DNA of 64,000 nucleotides from Bradyrhizobium japonicum USDA 6 (GCF_000284375.1 NC_017249.1:5744001-5808000), one strand, 5' to 3'; counted from the stretch's first letter, positions 36,252 through 46,843 are shown. Numbers and translations are program-made. Notes: generated by a model not told the origin, from the letters alone.

Positions 36252-37751
36252 TCATTTGCGCTCGTAATGGTCGGCGACCAGACGGTCGAGCAAACGGACA
36301 CCATAGCCGCTTCCCCAGCTCTGGTTGATGTCGGTCTTCGGCGCCCCCATCGCGGTGCCGGCGATGTCGAGATGCGCCCACGGCGTGCCGTCGACGAAGC
36401 GTTGCAGGAACTGCGCCGCGGTGATCGAGCCGCCATGGCGGCCGCCGGTGTTCTTCATGTCGGCGAACTGGGAATCGATCAGCTTGTCGTATTCGGGGCC
36501 GAGCGGCATGCGCCAGACCTTCTCCCCGCTCTCGATGCCGGCCGCGAGCAGACGGTCGGCGAGCTCGTCATTGTTGGAGAACATGCCGGCATGCTCGGTG
36601 CCGAGCGCGACCATGATCGCGCCGGTCAGCGTCGCCAGATCCACCATGAATTTCGGCTTGGTCTTTTTCGCGACGTACCAGAGCACGTCGGCCAGCACGA
36701 GGCGGCCTTCGGCGTCGGTGTTGATGATCTCGATGGTCTGGCCCGACATCGAGGTGACGATGTCGCCCGGCCGCTGCGCATTGCCGTCGGGCATGTTCTC
36801 GACGAGGCCGATGGCGCCGACCACGTTGGCCTTGGCCTTGCGCGCGGCGAGCGCGTGCATCAGGCCGACGACGCAGGCGGCCCCGCCCATGTCGCCCTTC
36901 ATGTCCTCCATGCTGCCGGCCGGCTTGATCGAAATGCCGCCGGTGTCGAAGCAGACGCCCTTGCCGACGAAGGCGACCGGTGCCTCGCCCTTCTTGCCGC
37001 CGTCCCAGCGCATGATCACGGTGCGGCTCGGCCGCGTCGAGCCCTGGCCGACACCGAGCAGCGCGCCCATGCCGAGCTTGTCCATCGCCTTGACGTCGAG
37101 CACCTCGACCTTGACGCCGAGCTTGCGGAGCAGGCCCGCGCGGCGCGCGAACTCCTCGGGGAAAAGCACGTTCGGCGGCTCGTTGACGAGGTCGCGCGCG
37201 ATGATCACGCCGTCGACGACATGGCCGGCCGAGGCAAACGCCTTCTTCGCCGCGGTCGCATCGCCGACCGCAAGCGAGACGTCGGCGCGCAAGCCGCCCT
37301 CCTCGCCGTCTTTCTTCTTCGTCTTGTAGCGATCGAACTTGTAGGCGCGCAGCCGCAGGCCCGAGGCGATCGCAACCGCCTGCTCGCTGGTCATGGCGCC
37401 ATTGGGCAGTTCCGCGATGATGGTCATGGCAGTGGCCGCGGCCGAAAGCTTGCTCGCCGCCACGCCGCCGAATTTGAGGAAGTCGTTCGCCTTCAGGCTC
37501 GCCGCCTTGCCGGCGCCGATCACGACCAGGCGGGTGGCCTTCACCCCCTCCGGCGCCAGGATGTCCAGCGCGGCGCCGCTTTTGCCCTTGAAGCCGGCGG
37601 CGGAGGCCGCCCGCTTGACCAGCTCAGCGGCACCGCCGAGCGCCTTGGCCGTCGCCGGGCCGAGCTTCAAAGTGTCATCGCAGAACACGACCAGGATGCC
37701 ACGGGCGGCAGCAGACAACGGGACAAAGCCGACCTTGATGGCATCGGACAT
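36252..37751 (-). CDS. pepA: Leucyl (cytosol) aminopeptidase
   Basis: A hexameric M17 metallo-aminopeptidase that removes N-terminal residues. The 499 residues have the N-terminal macro-like domain. The catalytic domain shows metal and catalytic lysine in [34 protein letters not shown], and the M17 signature [12 protein letters not shown] (around 338). The start is ATG 37751: AAGGAG lies eight bases upstream, and the ATG at 37766 overlaps that ribosome site and would be a false start. Followed directly by holC; divergent from the lptF operon. Confidence 0.96.
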   Translation of the reverse strand: MSDAIKVGFVPLSAAARGILVVFCDDTLKLGPATAKALGGAAELVKRAASAAGFKGKSGAALDILAPEGVKATRLVVIGAGKAASLKANDFLKFGGVAASKLSAAATAMTIIAELPNGAMTSEQAVAIASGLRLRAYKFDRYKTKKKDGEEGGLRADVSLAVGDATAAKKAFASAGHVVDGVIIARDLVNEPPNVLFPEEFARRAGLLRKLGVKVEVLDVKAMDKLGMGALLGVGQGSTRPSRTVIMRWDGGKKGEAPVAFVGKGVCFDTGGISIKPAGSMEDMKGDMGGAACVVGLMHALAARKAKANVVGAIGLVENMPDGNAQRPGDIVTSMSGQTIEIINTDAEGRLVLADVLWYVAKKTKPKFMVDLATLTGAIMVALGTEHAGMFSNNDELADRLLAAGIESGEKVWRMPLGPEYDKLIDSQFADMKNTGGRHGGSITAAQFLQRFVDGTPWAHLDIAGTAMGAPKTDINQSWGSGYGVRLLDRLVADHYERK

Positions 37752-38092
37752 GGGTAACTCCTTCAAAACATCGGGCTTTTCGCCGCTCGGCGGACCCGGC
37801 CTCGGGCCGGAGCTGAACGACGATTCACTGGACTTTCCCCACTATGGGCCACCGGCCCGGCAGCTGCCAAGCACCCCCGTGGCCGCCGGGCCACAACGAG
37901 GGAAATATTAACCATATATTGACGGCGCCACGGGGCAGCCATTTTGTTGACGGATCAAAGGGATGGTAGAGAGAGAGTAAGCCGGTGGAAGAGGTGGTTG
38001 GCCGACCTTGGGGATCCCCTGATCGGGGATTGGTTGGGCAGCCGGACTTCCGGCCTGCATTGGGGCGCTGGTGGGGATTCGTGCGGTAGCGC
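37752..38092. other. 341-bp divergent region between pepA and lptF
   Basis: Non-coding; must hold both promoters. The only notable sites are the palindrome GGGGATCCCC (38010-38019) and the overlapping inverted repeat ATCCCC-TGATC-GGGGAT (38014-38030), 63 bp upstream of the lptF ATG. TTGACGG at 37919 on the plus strand could be a -35 element. Nothing else is supported. Confidence 0.5.
38010..38030. promoter_or_regulatory. Palindrome upstream of lptF
   Basis: GGGGATCCCC (38010-38019) followed by GATCGGGGAT makes two overlapping inverted repeats close to the probable lptF promoter. It could be an operator; no matching second copy was noticed in the window. Confidence 0.35.
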
Positions 38093-39262
38093 ATGGGGTC
38101 AATCGATAGGTATATCTTCCGCACGACGCTAGCGTCGTTTGCGCTGGTCCTGGTCAGCCTCACCGGCGTGATCTGGATTACGCAGGCGTTGCGCGGCATC
38201 GACCTGATGACGAGCCAGGGTCAGACCATCCTGACCTTCCTCGGCATCACCAGCCTCGTCGTGCCGGCGCTGGTCCTGATCATCTCACCGATCGCGCTGA
38301 TGATCGCGATCTCGCACACGCTGAACAAGCTCGCGACCGATTCCGAGATCATCGTGATGAATGCCGCCGGCTTCTCGCCGTTCCGGCTGTTCTATCCGTT
38401 CTTCTACGCCACCTGCGTCGTGGCGCTGCTGGTCGCCTTCATCGCGGCCTATCTCGCCCCCGACGGCATGCGGCGGATCAAGCAGTGGGACGCCGAGATC
38501 ACCGCCGACGTGCTCACCAACATCCTCCAGCCCGGCCGCTTCGCCCAGCTCGACAAGAACCTGACGATCCGGATCCGCGAACGGCAGCCCGGCGGCATCC
38601 TCGCCGGAATCTTCATCGACGATCGCCGCGATCCCAACGAGCGCGTCTCGATCGTCGCCGAGCATGGCGAGGTCGTGAAGAACGACAACGGCTCGTTCCT
38701 GGTGCTCAAGGACGGCAATCTCCAGCGCTTCGAGGCCGGCAAGCGCGATCCCGCGCTGGTGGCGTTCGGCCGCTACGGCTTCGACATGTCGAAATTCTCG
38801 GGCCAGGGTCACGACGTCACCCTCGGCATCCGCGAGCGCTATCTCTGGGAGCTGTTCTCCCCGTCCGAGGACGATCCGGTCTACAAGCAGATTCCCGGCC
38901 AGTTCCGCTCGGCTCTGCACGACAGCCTGCTGGCGCCGATCTATCCCTTCGCCTTTGCCGTGCTGACCTTCGCCTTCCTCGGCGCGCCGCGCACCACGCG
39001 CCAGAGCCGCAACTTCTCGATCGGCGGCTCCGTGATGGCCGTGTTCGGGCTGCGCATGGCGGGATTCGCCTGCTCAGTGATGGCGGTGAAGTCGCCGGGC
39101 CCGGTGCTGTTCCAATACGCGATGGTCCTGGGCGCCATCGGCGTCGGGCTGTGGATGATCATCGGCGGCATCGTGGTCGAGCCGCCGCCCCGCCTCATGG
39201 AGGCCATCAACAGGTCGAACGCGCGCATCGCGCGGCTGTTCGGACGGCCGGCCGCCGCATGA
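38093..39262 (+). CDS. lptF: LPS export ABC permease LptF
   Basis: One of the two inner-membrane permease subunits of the LptB2FG transporter, which extracts LPS and hands it to the Lpt bridge. The 389 residues start MGSIDRYIFRTTLASFALVL and include helices 1-3 (LVVPALVLIISPIALMIAI, FFYATCVVALLVAFIAAYLA). A periplasmic beta-jellyroll of about 150 residues (from GRFAQLDKNLTIRI) follows, then C-terminal helices 4-6 (ASIYPFAFAVLTFAFLGAP-like). It overlaps lptG by ATGA at 39259. Start ATG 38093 has a weak ribosome site but is the only one that keeps helix 1. Confidence 0.93.
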   Translation: MGSIDRYIFRTTLASFALVLVSLTGVIWITQALRGIDLMTSQGQTILTFLGITSLVVPALVLIISPIALMIAISHTLNKLATDSEIIVMNAAGFSPFRLFYPFFYATCVVALLVAFIAAYLAPDGMRRIKQWDAEITADVLTNILQPGRFAQLDKNLTIRIRERQPGGILAGIFIDDRRDPNERVSIVAEHGEVVKNDNGSFLVLKDGNLQRFEAGKRDPALVAFGRYGFDMSKFSGQGHDVTLGIRERYLWELFSPSEDDPVYKQIPGQFRSALHDSLLAPIYPFAFAVLTFAFLGAPRTTRQSRNFSIGGSVMAVFGLRMAGFACSVMAVKSPGPVLFQYAMVLGAIGVGLWMIIGGIVVEPPPRLMEAINRSNARIARLFGRPAAA

Positions 39263-40356
39263 GCATGCTCACCAACACACTCGGGCGCTATTTCGCCGGA
39301 CGCTTCGTCGTCGCGGCGCTCGGCGTGTTCGCGAGCATCTTCCTGCTGCTGGTGCTGGTCGACTACATCGAGATGGTGCGCAAGACCTCAGGGCTCGCAT
39401 CCGCCTCCGCGATCATGGTGGCCGAAACCTCGCTGTTCCGGGTCCCGCAATTGCTCGAGAAGCTGACGCCGTTCTGCATGCTGATCGGCGCGATGACCTG
39501 CTATCTCGCCCTCTCCCGCCGGCTCGAGCTCGTGGTCGCGCGCGCCGCCGGCATCTCCGCATGGCAATTCATCTCGCCGGCCCTCGGCAGCGCACTCCTG
39601 ATCGGGGTGATCGCCACCGTCGCCTACAATCCGATGTCGGCGAACCTACGCGAGCTGTCCAAGCGCATGGAAGCCGAGCTGTTCGGCTCGGCCCCCGGCG
39701 GCGGCATCCAGGACGCCTCCGGCTTCTGGCTCAACCAGGTCACCAATGACGGCCAGGTCATCATCAACGCGGCGCGCAGCGAGCAGCAGGGCGTCCGGCT
39801 GACCGGCCTGACCCTGTTCCGATTCGATACGGACTGGCATTTCAAGGAGCGGGTCGAGGCGCGCGAGGCGGCGCTGGAGTCCGGTCACTGGCTGTTCAAA
39901 TCGGTGCGCCGCTTCTCGCTGGATTCGCCGCCGATCGACCAGGCGACGCTGGAGATTCCGACGACGCTGACCGAAGCACAGATCCGCAACAGCTTTTCCA
40001 CACCCGAGACTGTGTCCTTTTGGCAACTACCGAGCTACATCCGCTCGTCCGAGAGCTCGGGCTTCGCGACAGCCGGCTATCGACTCCAGTATCACAAGCT
40101 CCTGGCACAGCCGTTTTTGCTGGCCGCCATGGTGATGCTGGCGGCTTCCGTGTCGTTGCGTTTCTTCCGGATGGGCGGCGTGCAGAAGATGGTTTTGAGT
40201 GGCGTGGGCGCAGGCTTTCTGCTCTACGTTTTGTCGAAAGTGACTGAAGACTTGAGCAAGGCTGAGTTGATGCATCCGATCGCTGCGGCGTGGTTGCCCG
40301 TGGTGGTGGGCGGCCTCACCGGCTTTTTGGCCTTGTTGTATCAGGAGGACGGTTAG
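39259..40356 (+). CDS. lptG: LPS export ABC permease LptG
   Basis: Second permease subunit of the LPS extractor. The 365 residues show the LptG layout: MLTNTLGRYFAGRFVVAALG, helix 1, then KTSGLASASAIMVAETSLFR and SRRLELVVARAAGISAWQF, the conserved coupling region before helix 3. The periplasmic jellyroll follows and three C-terminal helices end in FLALLYQEDG. Starts inside the lptF stop (ATGA, 39259), and its stop TAG shares its last base with the GTG of lptD, so the three genes are translationally linked. Confidence 0.94.
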   Translation: MSMLTNTLGRYFAGRFVVAALGVFASIFLLLVLVDYIEMVRKTSGLASASAIMVAETSLFRVPQLLEKLTPFCMLIGAMTCYLALSRRLELVVARAAGISAWQFISPALGSALLIGVIATVAYNPMSANLRELSKRMEAELFGSAPGGGIQDASGFWLNQVTNDGQVIINAARSEQQGVRLTGLTLFRFDTDWHFKERVEAREAALESGHWLFKSVRRFSLDSPPIDQATLEIPTTLTEAQIRNSFSTPETVSFWQLPSYIRSSESSGFATAGYRLQYHKLLAQPFLLAAMVMLAASVSLRFFRMGGVQKMVLSGVGAGFLLYVLSKVTEDLSKAELMHPIAAAWLPVVVGGLTGFLALLYQEDG

Positions 40357-42842
40357 TGACTGCCGTCCATCGAGGGCTCGTGTCTGGTTTGACGCGGCGT
40401 ACCGTGGTGCGCGCGAACGGATGCGGCTTGTCCATTCGCAGGCTCCTGCTGGCTGTCGCCGCCGTGGCGTCGCTCGGCGGGCTGATTGACACTGCCGCCG
40501 TGACGCCGGCCTCCGCTCAGAGCTTCACCTACAATCCTCTGCCGCCGCGCCCGAAGCCGCCGAGGGTCGCCAACGACAACCAGATGCTGGTTCAGGCGAC
40601 CGAGGTCGACTACGACTACAACAATTCGCGCGTCTCCGCGGTCGGTAACGTCCAGCTGTTCTACAACGGCACCAGCGTCGAGGCCGACAAAGTCATCTAC
40701 GACCAGAAGACCAAGCGGCTGCATGCCGAAGGCAACGTCCGCATGACGGATGCCGACGGCAAGATCACCTATGCCGAGATCCTGGATCTCTCCGACGACT
40801 ACCGCGACGGTTTCGTCGATTCGCTGCGCGTGGACACCGCTGACCAGACCCGCATGGCCGCGAGCCGCGCCGACCGCTCCAGCGGCAATTACACGGTGTT
40901 CGAGAACGGCGTCTACACGGCCTGCGCGCCGTGCAAGGACGATCCGAAGAAGCCGCCGCTGTGGCAGGTCAAGGGTGCGCGCATCATCCACGACCAGCAG
41001 GAGAAGATGCTGTATTTCGAGACGGCACAGCTCGAATTCTTCGGCGTGCCGCTCGCCTACATGCCCTATTTCTCGACGCCCGACCCGACCGTGAAGCGCA
41101 AGACCGGCTTCCTGATGCCGGGCTTCACGTCGAACACGCCGTTCGGCTACGGCGTCGAAGTTCCGTTCTACTGGGCGATCGCGCCCGACATGGACATGAC
41201 CTTCAGCCCGCGCATCACCTCCAGGCAGGGCGTGCTGTTCCAGGCCGAGTACCGCCAGCGCCTGATGGACGGCGCCTACCAGATCCGAGTCTACGGCATC
41301 GACCAACTCGACCCCGGCGCACTTGCCGGCCAGCCCGGCGACCGCCAGTTCCGCGGCGCCGTCGACACCAAGGGTCAGTTCGCGCTGAACGACAAGTGGG
41401 TCTGGGGCTGGGACGGCGTCGTCATGTCCGACTACTACTTCTTCTCGGACTACCGCTTGTCGCAATACCGCGATCCGCTGGGCTCGTTCCTGTATCTGCC
41501 GACCGACGCATTGTCGCAGCTCTATCTGACCGGCGTCGGCAATCGCAGCTTCTTCGATGCGCGGACGATGTACTGGCTGAGCTACTCGGGCAACCAGAGC
41601 CAGGTGCCGATCGTCTATCCCGTGATCGACTATTCAAACGTGCTCAACTATCCGGTGTTCGGCGGCGAGTTCAGCTACAAGACCAACTTCACGAACCTGT
41701 CGCGTGACACCGCGGTGTTCGATCCGATCACCACGCTCGCCAACACCAACAGCCTGTGCACGACGACGTCGGCCGACCCGCTCGCGCGGACGCCGTCGCA
41801 GTGCCTGCTGCGCGGCGTCCCCGGCACCTACACCCGCCTCACGGCGGAAGCGCAGTGGCGCAAGTCCTACACCGACCCGTTCGGCGAGATCTGGACGCCG
41901 TTCGCCATCCTCCGCGCCGATGCGGTCAACGCCTCGATCTCCAACCAGCCGGGCGTGTCGAATTACCTGCCGGTCGGCGACACCCAGGCGTTCCGCCTGA
42001 TGCCGACCGTCGGCCTCGAATACCGCTATCCCTTCATCAACGTTCAGCCCTGGGGCTCGACCACCATCGAGCCGATCGCGCAGGTCATCATCCGGCCGAA
42101 CGAGACCTACGCCGGCAGGTTCCCGAACGAGGACGCCCAGAGCATGGTGTTCGACACCTCGAACCTGTTCAGCGTCGACAAGTTCTCCGGTTACGACCGC
42201 GTCGAGGGCGGCGGCCGCGCCAATGTCGGCGTGCAGTCCACCACCCAGTTCGACAAGGGCGGCGCCGTCAAGGTGCTGTTCGGCCAGTCCTACCAGCTGT
42301 TCGGCCTGAACTCCTACACGGTCCAGGACACCATCAACACGGGCCTCGATTCCGGCCTCGACAAGCCGCGCTCGGATTACGTGGCGGGCGCCAGCTACTC
42401 GCCCAACAGCACGTACACGTTCAGCGTCCGCTCCCGCATGGACGAGCAGACCTGGAACGTGCAGCGCTTCGAGGCGGAAGGCCGCGCCAACTTCAATCGC
42501 TGGTCGGTCAGCATGATGTACGGCAATTACGCCGCGCAGCCGGAACTAGGCTATCTGACGCGCCGCGAGGGCATCCTGACCTCGGGCTCGGTCAAGGTCG
42601 CGGCCAATTGGGTGGTGACCGGCTCGGCGCGCTGGGACCTCGAAGCCAACAAGCTCAACCAGTATGTGCTCGGCGCGGGCTATGTCGACGATTGCTTCGT
42701 GCTCGGCGTGAACTATGTAACTTCGTATAGTTACTCTGCGGGCACGGCGCCGCCCGTGCTGAACCACGCGTTCATGTTCCAGATCGGCCTGCGCACGCTG
42801 GCGACCTCGACCGGGTCCAGCTCGTCCGCCGGCTACCAATGA
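40356..42842 (+). CDS. lptD: LPS-assembly outer membrane protein LptD
   Basis: The outer-membrane barrel that inserts LPS in the outer leaflet. The 828 residues have a signal peptide (RRLLLAVAAVASLGGLI... ending SAQ). An LptA-like jellyroll (VQATEVDYDYNNSRVSAVGN and HAEGNVRMTDADGKITYAE) comes before the LptD barrel region. The GTG at 40356 is chosen because AGGAGG lies eight bases upstream; it overlaps the lptG stop by one base. Cysteines in YTACAPCKDDP and later SLCTTTSADP / SQCLLRG could form disulphides as in E. coli LptD. The barrel C-terminus reads FMFQIGLRTLATS. Confidence 0.94.
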   Translation: MTAVHRGLVSGLTRRTVVRANGCGLSIRRLLLAVAAVASLGGLIDTAAVTPASAQSFTYNPLPPRPKPPRVANDNQMLVQATEVDYDYNNSRVSAVGNVQLFYNGTSVEADKVIYDQKTKRLHAEGNVRMTDADGKITYAEILDLSDDYRDGFVDSLRVDTADQTRMAASRADRSSGNYTVFENGVYTACAPCKDDPKKPPLWQVKGARIIHDQQEKMLYFETAQLEFFGVPLAYMPYFSTPDPTVKRKTGFLMPGFTSNTPFGYGVEVPFYWAIAPDMDMTFSPRITSRQGVLFQAEYRQRLMDGAYQIRVYGIDQLDPGALAGQPGDRQFRGAVDTKGQFALNDKWVWGWDGVVMSDYYFFSDYRLSQYRDPLGSFLYLPTDALSQLYLTGVGNRSFFDARTMYWLSYSGNQSQVPIVYPVIDYSNVLNYPVFGGEFSYKTNFTNLSRDTAVFDPITTLANTNSLCTTTSADPLARTPSQCLLRGVPGTYTRLTAEAQWRKSYTDPFGEIWTPFAILRADAVNASISNQPGVSNYLPVGDTQAFRLMPTVGLEYRYPFINVQPWGSTTIEPIAQVIIRPNETYAGRFPNEDAQSMVFDTSNLFSVDKFSGYDRVEGGGRANVGVQSTTQFDKGGAVKVLFGQSYQLFGLNSYTVQDTINTGLDSGLDKPRSDYVAGASYSPNSTYTFSVRSRMDEQTWNVQRFEAEGRANFNRWSVSMMYGNYAAQPELGYLTRREGILTSGSVKVAANWVVTGSARWDLEANKLNQYVLGAGYVDDCFVLGVNYVTSYSYSAGTAPPVLNHAFMFQIGLRTLATSTGSSSSAGYQ

Positions 42843-42895
42843 ACCGTCTGAAATGACGGCCGGGCTCTCCCGATCGCGAGCTCATCCCGGCTGAC

Positions 42896-43846
42896 ATGCG
42901 AGCGATAATCATGACGACCCAATTGCCTGTTTTTCGCCTCCTCCTCGCCATCGGTGCCGGGCTCGTCCTGACCGGCCTGCCCGCGCCGTCGCGCGCGCAG
43001 AACATCGTCGTGATGGTCAACGGCGATCCGATCACCGATTTCGACATCGAGCAGCGCTCCAAGCTCGACCAGCTGACGACACAGAAGACCCCGAGCCGGC
43101 AGGATGTCATCAACTCGCTGATCGACGACAAGGTGAAGCTCAAGGAAGGCAAGAAGTACGGCGTCGACCCCGGCATCTCCGACATCAACCAGTCCTACGA
43201 GGCCATGGCGCAGCGCATGCGCATCTCGCCGGAGCAGCTCACCAAGTCGCTCGAGGTCAAGGGCGTCCGTCCCGAGACATTGAAGGGCCGCATGAAGTCC
43301 GAAATGGTCTGGACCAGCCTCGTGCGCGGCCGCTTCAAGGAGAAGCTGATGGTCGGCGAGCGCGACGTCGCGCAGGCCGTGCAGGCCCAGACCGGCGACA
43401 AGCTCCAGATCGAGGGCACCGAATACAAGATGCAGCCGATCGTGCTGATCGTGCCGCGCGGCTCGTCCCAGGCGTTCCTGGAGACGCGGCAGAAGGAAGC
43501 CGAGAGCTATCGCTCGCGCGTCGGAAGCTGCGAGGAAGCCAATTCGCTGTTCCGCTCGACGCCGAACGCCACCATCCGCGACACCGTTACCAAGACCACC
43601 GCGGACCTGCCCGAGGCGCTTCGCAAGGTGCTCGACGACACCCAGATCGGCCACATGACCGCGCCGGAGGTCACCAAGGCGGGGATCGAGATGGTCGTGC
43701 TGTGCTCGCGCAAGCCGACCACGATCGACACGCCGAAAAAGCGCGAGGTCCGCGAGAAGATGTATTCGGAGAAATACGAGAAGACCCAGAAGGCCTATCT
43801 CGATGATCTCCGGAAAGCGGCGATGATCGAATATCGCAACCGCTGA
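42896..43846 (+). CDS. surA: SurA-like periplasmic chaperone/peptidyl-prolyl isomerase
   Basis: Periplasmic chaperone for outer-membrane proteins. The 316 residues have a signal peptide (LLLAIGAGLVLTGLPAPSRAQ). The SurA N-domain starts at NIVVMVNGDPITDFDIEQRS and continues through QDVINSLIDDKVKLKEGKKY. One parvulin-like region (about 170-280, with MTAPEVTKAGIEMVVLCSRK) follows, and a helical end. It is shorter than E. coli SurA (428 residues), lacking one PPIase domain, which is usual in this group. Position directly after lptD and before pdxA and rsmA matches the widespread order. Start ATG 42896; ATG 42911 is also possible. Confidence 0.88.
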   Translation: MRAIIMTTQLPVFRLLLAIGAGLVLTGLPAPSRAQNIVVMVNGDPITDFDIEQRSKLDQLTTQKTPSRQDVINSLIDDKVKLKEGKKYGVDPGISDINQSYEAMAQRMRISPEQLTKSLEVKGVRPETLKGRMKSEMVWTSLVRGRFKEKLMVGERDVAQAVQAQTGDKLQIEGTEYKMQPIVLIVPRGSSQAFLETRQKEAESYRSRVGSCEEANSLFRSTPNATIRDTVTKTTADLPEALRKVLDDTQIGHMTAPEVTKAGIEMVVLCSRKPTTIDTPKKREVREKMYSEKYEKTQKAYLDDLRKAAMIEYRNR

Positions 43847-44880
43847 TGGCCAACTTCGCCGTAGAACCTTCCATCAAGCCTTCGAAGCCTCTCGCCCTGA
43901 CCCTGGGAGAGCCCGCCGGCATCGGCCCCGACATCACGATCGCAGCCTGGCTCAGACGCCGCGAACTGAACCTGCCCGCCTTCTATCTGCTCGGCGACGA
44001 GGCCTTCGTCGCCCGCCGCGCCAAGGCCCTCGGCGCCGACATCCGGATTGCCTCGGTAGGCGCCGGCGAGGCCGCAGCCGCCTTCTCCGAGGCCCTTCCC
44101 GTCGTCGCAACGGGCGAGAGTGCGACAGCCGAGCCCGGCAAGCCCGATGACGCGAGCGCGCCGGCCGCGCTCGCGTCGATCCGGCGGGCGGTCACCGATG
44201 TCCGTGAAGGCCGCGCCAGCGCCGTCGTCACCAACCCGATTGCCAAGAGCGTGCTCTACCGCTCAGGCTTCCGCCATCCCGGCCACACCGAATACCTCGC
44301 CGAGCTTGCCGCGGAGAACGGCCGCGTGCCGCAGCCGGTGATGATGCTGTGGTCGCCGCGGCTCGCCGTGGTGCCCGTGACCATCCACGTCTCCTTGCGC
44401 GATGCGCTGGCCCAGCTCACCAGCGAGCTGATTGTCTCGACCGTGCGCATCGTCGCGACCGAGCTGAAATCCCGCTTCGGCGTCGAAAGGCCGCGCATCG
44501 CGATCTCCGGCCTCAATCCGCATGCCGGAGAGGACGGCTCGCTCGGCCACGAGGAGCAGACCGTGATTGCGCCGGCGCTCAAAGTTCTGCGCAAGGACGG
44601 CATCGAGGCCAGGGGCCCGCTGCCCGCCGACACCATGTTCCACGAGGCGGCGCGCGCGACCTATGACTGCGCCGTCTGCATGTACCACGACCAGGCGCTG
44701 ATCCCGATCAAGACGGTCGCCTTCGACGACGCGGTCAATGTCACGCTCGGCCTGCCCTTCATCCGCACCTCGCCCGATCACGGCACCGCCTTCGACATCG
44801 CCGGCACGGCCAAGGCCAATCCGGCAAGCCTGATCGCTGCGCTCAAGCTCGCAAGCCGCATGGCGGCTGCACAAAGCTGA
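43846..44880 (+). CDS. pdxA: 4-hydroxythreonine-4-phosphate dehydrogenase
   Basis: Pyridoxal phosphate synthesis (DXP-dependent route): oxidises 4-phosphohydroxy-threonine. The 344 residues contain [19 protein letters not shown] at the N-terminus, [20 protein letters not shown] with one metal histidine, [17 protein letters not shown] with the second, and [19 protein letters not shown] with the third. The start overlaps the surA stop (TGATG) and the stop overlaps the rsmA start in the same way, so all three are translated in a coupled manner. Confidence 0.95.
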   Translation: MANFAVEPSIKPSKPLALTLGEPAGIGPDITIAAWLRRRELNLPAFYLLGDEAFVARRAKALGADIRIASVGAGEAAAAFSEALPVVATGESATAEPGKPDDASAPAALASIRRAVTDVREGRASAVVTNPIAKSVLYRSGFRHPGHTEYLAELAAENGRVPQPVMMLWSPRLAVVPVTIHVSLRDALAQLTSELIVSTVRIVATELKSRFGVERPRIAISGLNPHAGEDGSLGHEEQTVIAPALKVLRKDGIEARGPLPADTMFHEAARATYDCAVCMYHDQALIPIKTVAFDDAVNVTLGLPFIRTSPDHGTAFDIAGTAKANPASLIAALKLASRMAAAQS

Positions 44881-45737
44881 TGAGCGCGATCGACGACCTC
44901 CCGCCGCTTCGCGAGGTCATTCGCCAGCACGCGCTGTCGGCACGCAAATCGCTGGGGCAGAACTTCCTGCTCGACCTCAATCTCACCGCGCGCATTGCGC
45001 GTGCGGCCGCGCCGCTCGAGGACTCCACCATCGTCGAGATCGGCCCCGGCCCGGGCGGGTTGACCCGCGCGTTGCTCGCGCTCGGCGCCAAACGCGTCAT
45101 CGCGATCGAGCATGACGAGCGCGCGATCCCTGCCTTGCAGGATATTTCCGCGCGTTACCCTGATAGGCTCGAGATCGTGCATGGCGATGCCATGACCTTC
45201 GACCCGCGTCCGCTGCTCAATGGCGAAAGAGCAAAGATCGTCGCGAACCTGCCTTACAACATCGCGACCCAGCTGCTGATCGGCTGGCTCACGACCGCCC
45301 CCTGGCCGCCCTGGTACGACATGATGGTCCTGATGTTCCAGCGCGAGGTCGGCGAGCGGATCGTGGCACGCGAGGACGAGGAGGCCTATGGCCGCCTCGG
45401 CGTGCTCGCCAACTGGCGCTGCGAGACGAAGATCCTGTTCGACATTTCGCCCTCCGCCTTCGTGCCGCCGCCGAAGGTCACCTCCTCCGTCGTGCGGCTG
45501 GTGCCGCGCGCAGAGCCGCTGCCTTGCGATCGCAAGCTGCTCGAACAGGTCGCAGCCGCCGCTTTCGGGCAGCGCCGAAAAATGCTGCGGCAAAGCCTGA
45601 AATCACTTCAAGCGGATCCCGCTCGCCTTGCCGCGGCCGCAGGTGTCGATGCGACGCGCCGTGCCGAGACCATTCCGATATCAGGCTTTGTTGCCATGGC
45701 ACGTGAATTGGCGGATATACGAAAGCAAGCTGGATAA
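44880..45737 (+). CDS. rsmA: 16S rRNA (adenine1518/1519-N6)-dimethyltransferase
   Basis: Dimethylates two adenines in the 3' hairpin of 16S rRNA (KsgA). The 285 residues show [16 protein letters not shown], the SAM-binding [16 protein letters not shown], catalytic [14 protein letters not shown] (NLPY motif) and [20 protein letters not shown]. The C-terminal domain is present. Start ATG 44880 overlapping the pdxA stop. Last gene of the lpt-surA-pdxA-rsmA run; the next gene begins 22 bp later with its own strong ribosome site. Confidence 0.95.
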   Translation: MSAIDDLPPLREVIRQHALSARKSLGQNFLLDLNLTARIARAAAPLEDSTIVEIGPGPGGLTRALLALGAKRVIAIEHDERAIPALQDISARYPDRLEIVHGDAMTFDPRPLLNGERAKIVANLPYNIATQLLIGWLTTAPWPPWYDMMVLMFQREVGERIVAREDEEAYGRLGVLANWRCETKILFDISPSAFVPPPKVTSSVVRLVPRAEPLPCDRKLLEQVAAAAFGQRRKMLRQSLKSLQADPARLAAAAGVDATRRAETIPISGFVAMARELADIRKQAG

Positions 45738-45759
45738 CAGGAATTTCGGAGGAAGGAAT

Positions 45760-46818
45760 ATGGCGTTGATGCGTCGGCAGTCCCTGGTCAAGTTCGATGC
45801 GCCCTTGTGCGAGACCATCGTCGACACGCCGAAGCCGAAGGGCGCCGAGGTGCTGGTACGCATCGAGCGCTGCGGCCTCTGCCATTCCGACCTGCACATC
45901 CAGGACGGCTATGCCGATCTCGGCGGCGGCAAGAAGCTCGACACCACGCGCGGCATGACTCTGCCGTTCACGCTCGGCCACGAGATCGCGGGCGTGGTCG
46001 ACGAAGTCGGCCCTGACGTGCCGGCGAACCTTGTCGGAGCGAAGAAGGCGGTGTTTCCATGGATCGGCTGCGGCCAGTGCCGCGACTGCGCCAATGGTGA
46101 CGAGAACCTTTGCGCGAAGCAGCGCTTCCTCGGCGTCTCCATCGACGGCGGATTTGCCACCCACGTGCTGGTGCCCGACGCGAAGTACCTGCTCGACTAC
46201 GATCCCCTGCCCGTCAACCAGGCCGCCACCCTGATGTGCTCCGGCGTGACCGCCTATGGCGCGCTCAAGCGCCTGGTCGACCGCCCGCGCCAGCGCAATC
46301 TGCTGCTGATCGGGCTGGGCGGCGTCGGCATGATGGGCCTGTCGTTTGCGCAGGCCATGTTCAAGCAGCCGATCACGGTCGCCGATCTCTCGCCGGCCGC
46401 GCGTGAGAGCGCGCTGAAGAACGGCGCAGCCGGCGCCTACGATCCGGCCGAGCCCGACGTGATCAAGCGCATCCTGAAAGAGACCGAGGGCGGTTTCGAC
46501 GAGGTGGTCGACTTCGCCGGCAACGAGAAGTCGATGGCGTTTGCGGTGGCCGTCGCCGCCCGCGGCGGCAAGATCGTGGTGTCCGGCCTGATGGGCGGCC
46601 AGTTCACGCTGCCGATGGTGCAATGGGTCTACAAGCGCATGACCATCGAAGGCTTCATGGTCGGCACGCTCACCGAGGCCCAGGAACTGATGGCGCTCGC
46701 CCGCGCCGGCAAGATCAAGCCGACGCCGATGCGCGAGGAGCCGATGGGCGACGTCCAGAAATGGATCGACGAGTTGCGCGCCGGCAAGGTCGTCGGCCGC
46801 ATCGTGCTGAAAAACTGA
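45760..46818 (+). CDS. Zinc-dependent alcohol dehydrogenase (MDR family)
   Basis: Medium-chain NAD(P)-dependent alcohol dehydrogenase of 352 residues. Catalytic zinc ligands are visible in RCGLCHSDLHIQDGY (Cys) and LGHEIAGVVDEVG (His-Glu). The structural zinc has four cysteines in CGQCRDCANGDENLC. The Rossmann motif LLLIGLGGVGMMGLSFA is near residue 185. Compared with common ADHs it has an insert LGGGKKLDTTRGMTLPFT before GHE. Start at ATG 45760 with an excellent ribosome site (GGAGGAAGGA); the longer reading frame upstream belongs to no gene. The substrate is unknown. A terminator follows. Confidence 0.92.
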   Translation: MALMRRQSLVKFDAPLCETIVDTPKPKGAEVLVRIERCGLCHSDLHIQDGYADLGGGKKLDTTRGMTLPFTLGHEIAGVVDEVGPDVPANLVGAKKAVFPWIGCGQCRDCANGDENLCAKQRFLGVSIDGGFATHVLVPDAKYLLDYDPLPVNQAATLMCSGVTAYGALKRLVDRPRQRNLLLIGLGGVGMMGLSFAQAMFKQPITVADLSPAARESALKNGAAGAYDPAEPDVIKRILKETEGGFDEVVDFAGNEKSMAFAVAVAARGGKIVVSGLMGGQFTLPMVQWVYKRMTIEGFMVGTLTEAQELMALARAGKIKPTPMREEPMGDVQKWIDELRAGKVVGRIVLKN

Positions 46819-46843
46819 CGCGCAGGAAAATCTGGACAGGCTT

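Noticed and set aside
36102..37757. 551-codon open frame opposite pepA
   Set aside because: It lies wholly antisense to an intact, motif-bearing aminopeptidase and its translation is low-complexity His/Arg/Asp; a shadow frame of high-GC DNA.
37944..38132. Small open frame before lptF
   Set aside because: Overlaps the lptF start in another frame and runs through the palindromes; no coding signal.
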